From assembly GCF_004217555.1 (NCBI RefSeq), contig NZ_SHKW01000003.1, positions 62,001 through 126,000 of the forward strand: a stretch of 64,000 nt of DNA. The letters run 5' to 3'. Below are positions 62,591 through 64,000 of this stretch, piece after piece; the stretch's first letter is position 1, and each line of letters begins with the position of its first letter. The notes under the pieces are model-generated. The model made no database searches and was not told where the DNA came from. It saw only the letters and a program-made list of their open reading frames with translations. The position numbers were made by a program, and so were the translations under genes. Source of the stretch: Edaphobacter modestus (GTDB lineage Bacteria; Acidobacteriota; Terriglobia; Terriglobales; Acidobacteriaceae).

Positions 62591-63838
62591 ATGAGCAACG
62601 CTGAAAGCGATTTGAATCAAGCTTCGCAAAACAATTCCGGCCAACGCCCCCCGAACGAGAGACAACCGCTATCCCGCTCTCTGTTTGTCGGATTGGGCGT
62701 TGCAGCCCTGTTGCTTGGCGTAGTTATCTACTCAGGCATTCACCAGCGTGCAATGGCAGCAAGCAATCTTGGAGCTGCAACGGAACACGCTGCCATTGCG
62801 GCTGTAAACGTGGTCGAGCCCAATTCTGGAACTGCGCTCCAGGAGCTTGTTCTACCGGGCACCACGCAAGCGTTCATCGATACCCCAATCTTTGCTCGTA
62901 CCAGTGGCTATCTCAAACAGTGGTACTTCGACATCGGCACGCATGTGGAGAAGGGGAAGTTGCTCGCCGTGATCGAAACTCCTGAGCTGGATCAGCAATT
63001 GGGCCAGGCACAGGCAAATTTGAAAAGCGCGCAGGCAAACGAGAAACTCGCTGAGATCACGGCGACACGCTGGCAGAACTTGCTGAAGACAGATAGCGTC
63101 TCCAAACAGGAGACCGACAAGGCCGTCCAGGATCTAAGCGCGAGACAAGCGACTGTGGAGTCGATGATTGCCGACGTTCAACGTTTGGAACAATTGCAGT
63201 CCTATGAGAAGGTGTACGCTCCTTTTTCAGGCGTGATCACGGCGAGAAATACGGACATCGGCGCACTCATTAACGCGGGGTCTGGCGGTGCGCAGGGGAT
63301 GGCGACGGTGCCTCAGGAACTGTTCCATATGGCGGCTGTGAATCGCCTGCGCATCTTTGTCTCTGTACCGGAAATTGACTCCGCGGCGGCGCAGAATGGC
63401 GCCAAAGCGCCGCTGACGCTGGATGAATTTCCGGGAGAGAAATTTGAGGGCACGATTGTGCGCAACTCCGACGCCATCGATCTCAACTCGAGAACGTTGA
63501 ACGTCGAAATCGATATCGACAATCGCGGTGGTCGCATCAAGCCAGGCGCCTATGTTTTCGTGCATCTCAAGCTGCCCGACAATTCAAAGAAAGCAACGTC
63601 CTCACTGATCGTCCCTGCAAACACTCTGCTATTCCGGTCGGAAGGACTTCGCGTTGGAGTTGTTCGCGGTGATCATGCTGAACTCGTGCCGATAAAGATT
63701 GGACGTGACTACGGCTCGACTGTCGAGGTGGTCGATGGACTCAAGCCAGCGGATCAGGTCATCGTCAATCCCTCGGATTCGATCACCACCGGAACCCCGG
63801 TTCGAATCGATGCCCCACAAGCAGGAGGTTCGAAATGA
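62591..63838 (+). CDS. RND efflux periplasmic adaptor
   Basis: The 415-aa protein has an N-terminal membrane anchor (LFVGLGVAALLLGVVIYSGI). The barrel-sandwich halves follow (TSGYLKQWYFDIGTHVEKGK; KVYAPFSGVITARNTDIGAL), around a helical hairpin (AQANLKSAQANEKLAEITAT), then beta-barrel and membrane-proximal domains. AAGGAGG precedes the ATG by 6 nt. It lies 27 bp after the permease gene. Confidence 0.94.
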   Translation: MSNAESDLNQASQNNSGQRPPNERQPLSRSLFVGLGVAALLLGVVIYSGIHQRAMAASNLGAATEHAAIAAVNVVEPNSGTALQELVLPGTTQAFIDTPIFARTSGYLKQWYFDIGTHVEKGKLLAVIETPELDQQLGQAQANLKSAQANEKLAEITATRWQNLLKTDSVSKQETDKAVQDLSARQATVESMIADVQRLEQLQSYEKVYAPFSGVITARNTDIGALINAGSGGAQGMATVPQELFHMAAVNRLRIFVSVPEIDSAAAQNGAKAPLTLDEFPGEKFEGTIVRNSDAIDLNSRTLNVEIDIDNRGGRIKPGAYVFVHLKLPDNSKKATSSLIVPANTLLFRSEGLRVGVVRGDHAELVPIKIGRDYGSTVEVVDGLKPADQVIVNPSDSITTGTPVRIDAPQAGGSK

Positions 63839-64000
63839 AAACAAGGCTGATTCCGTCTCTGTTGTCGCTCGCTACTATCCTTTTCACTGGCTGTATGGTC
63901 GGGCCTAACTATGTGAAACCGTCAACGCCAATGGCGACATCCTTCAAAGAACAAGCACCCAATTTGTCTCAGGCGAATGACGGTTGGAAGCTTGCTCAGC
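63835..64000 (+). CDS. RND outer-membrane efflux lipoprotein (NodT-type), 3' end outside window
   Basis: The ATG at 63835 overlaps the adaptor stop (ATGA). The first residues are a lipoprotein signal (MKTRLIPSLLSLATILFTGC, with the lipobox Cys) followed by MVGPNYVKPSTP, the usual start of NodT/OprM-type outer-membrane factors. Only 55 codons are inside the window. Confidence 0.88.
   Translation, partial: MKTRLIPSLLSLATILFTGCMVGPNYVKPSTPMATSFKEQAPNLSQANDGWKLAQ

Overview
The window looks like an Acidobacteriota (Terriglobia/Acidobacteriaceae-type) chromosome segment. The clues are a CarboxypepD_reg–plug 'Oar-like' TonB receptor, a very large Reg_prop–Y_Y_Y histidine kinase, a winged-helix membrane protein of acidobacterial type, many PAS-rich kinases, and MFS and RND pumps. 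This assignment is inference from gene families; no rRNA or intact tRNA gene is present to settle it. The segment mixes intact operons with many gene relics and partial duplications, as expected of an accessory or rearranging region.

Layout. 1-1.4 kb (minus): a receiver-only response regulator, a small Cys-rich protein and an ECF sigma factor, with a duplicated palindrome-bearing control region. 2-6.9 kb (minus): a NarL-type regulator, its propeller sensor kinase, and a broken TonB receptor. 7.2-19.1 kb (minus): two catabolic operons. Operon A holds an FAD/Fe-S oxidoreductase, an alpha/beta hydrolase, an FAA hydrolase, an acetoacetate-decarboxylase-like enzyme, a luciferase-like monooxygenase and a quinone oxidoreductase. 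Operon B holds a Rieske protein, an unknown 115-aa protein, an ACMSD-like amidohydrolase and an aldehyde dehydrogenase. Each operon is preceded by one copy of the same diverged control region, carrying two operator-like motifs exactly 31 bp apart. 20-26 kb: an IS110 relic, aldo/keto reductase/AraC, SnoaL-like/HxlR/SDR and a Gfo/Idh/MocA enzyme. 26.2-28.4 kb: a graveyard with a tRNA-Leu 3' half (probable att site) and fragments of an SDR, an HNH nuclease, a transposase and a LacI regulator.

28.5-33.8 kb (plus): a winged-helix membrane protein, a secreted 116-aa protein, a GH3 glycosidase and a membrane acyltransferase. 34.1-48.7 kb (plus): a dense signalling block of PAS/GAF histidine kinase, FixJ-type regulator, single receiver, second kinase, a 2112-aa fusion (pseudokinase, STAND-like ATPase, GAF, two PAS, sigma-54 AAA+, Fis HTH), a STAS protein and a second sigma-54 activator. 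49-55.2 kb: a TolC-HlyD-MFS efflux operon and a cNMP/thioredoxin-reductase-like flavoprotein. The efflux operon is preceded by two good matches to the -24/-12 sigma-54 consensus, which links the two activators to it by inference. 55.4-58 kb: relics of an AbiEii toxin, a CMD gene and a cupin gene, then an intact metallo-beta-lactamase-fold lactonase and a CMD protein. 58.1-64 kb: a second ECF sigma/receiver pair followed by an RND efflux operon (permease, adaptor, outer-membrane lipoprotein cut by the window end).

The points most worth following are the 2112-aa fusion, the duplicated operator region over the two catabolic operons, the sigma-54 promoters and the tRNA-Leu att relic.
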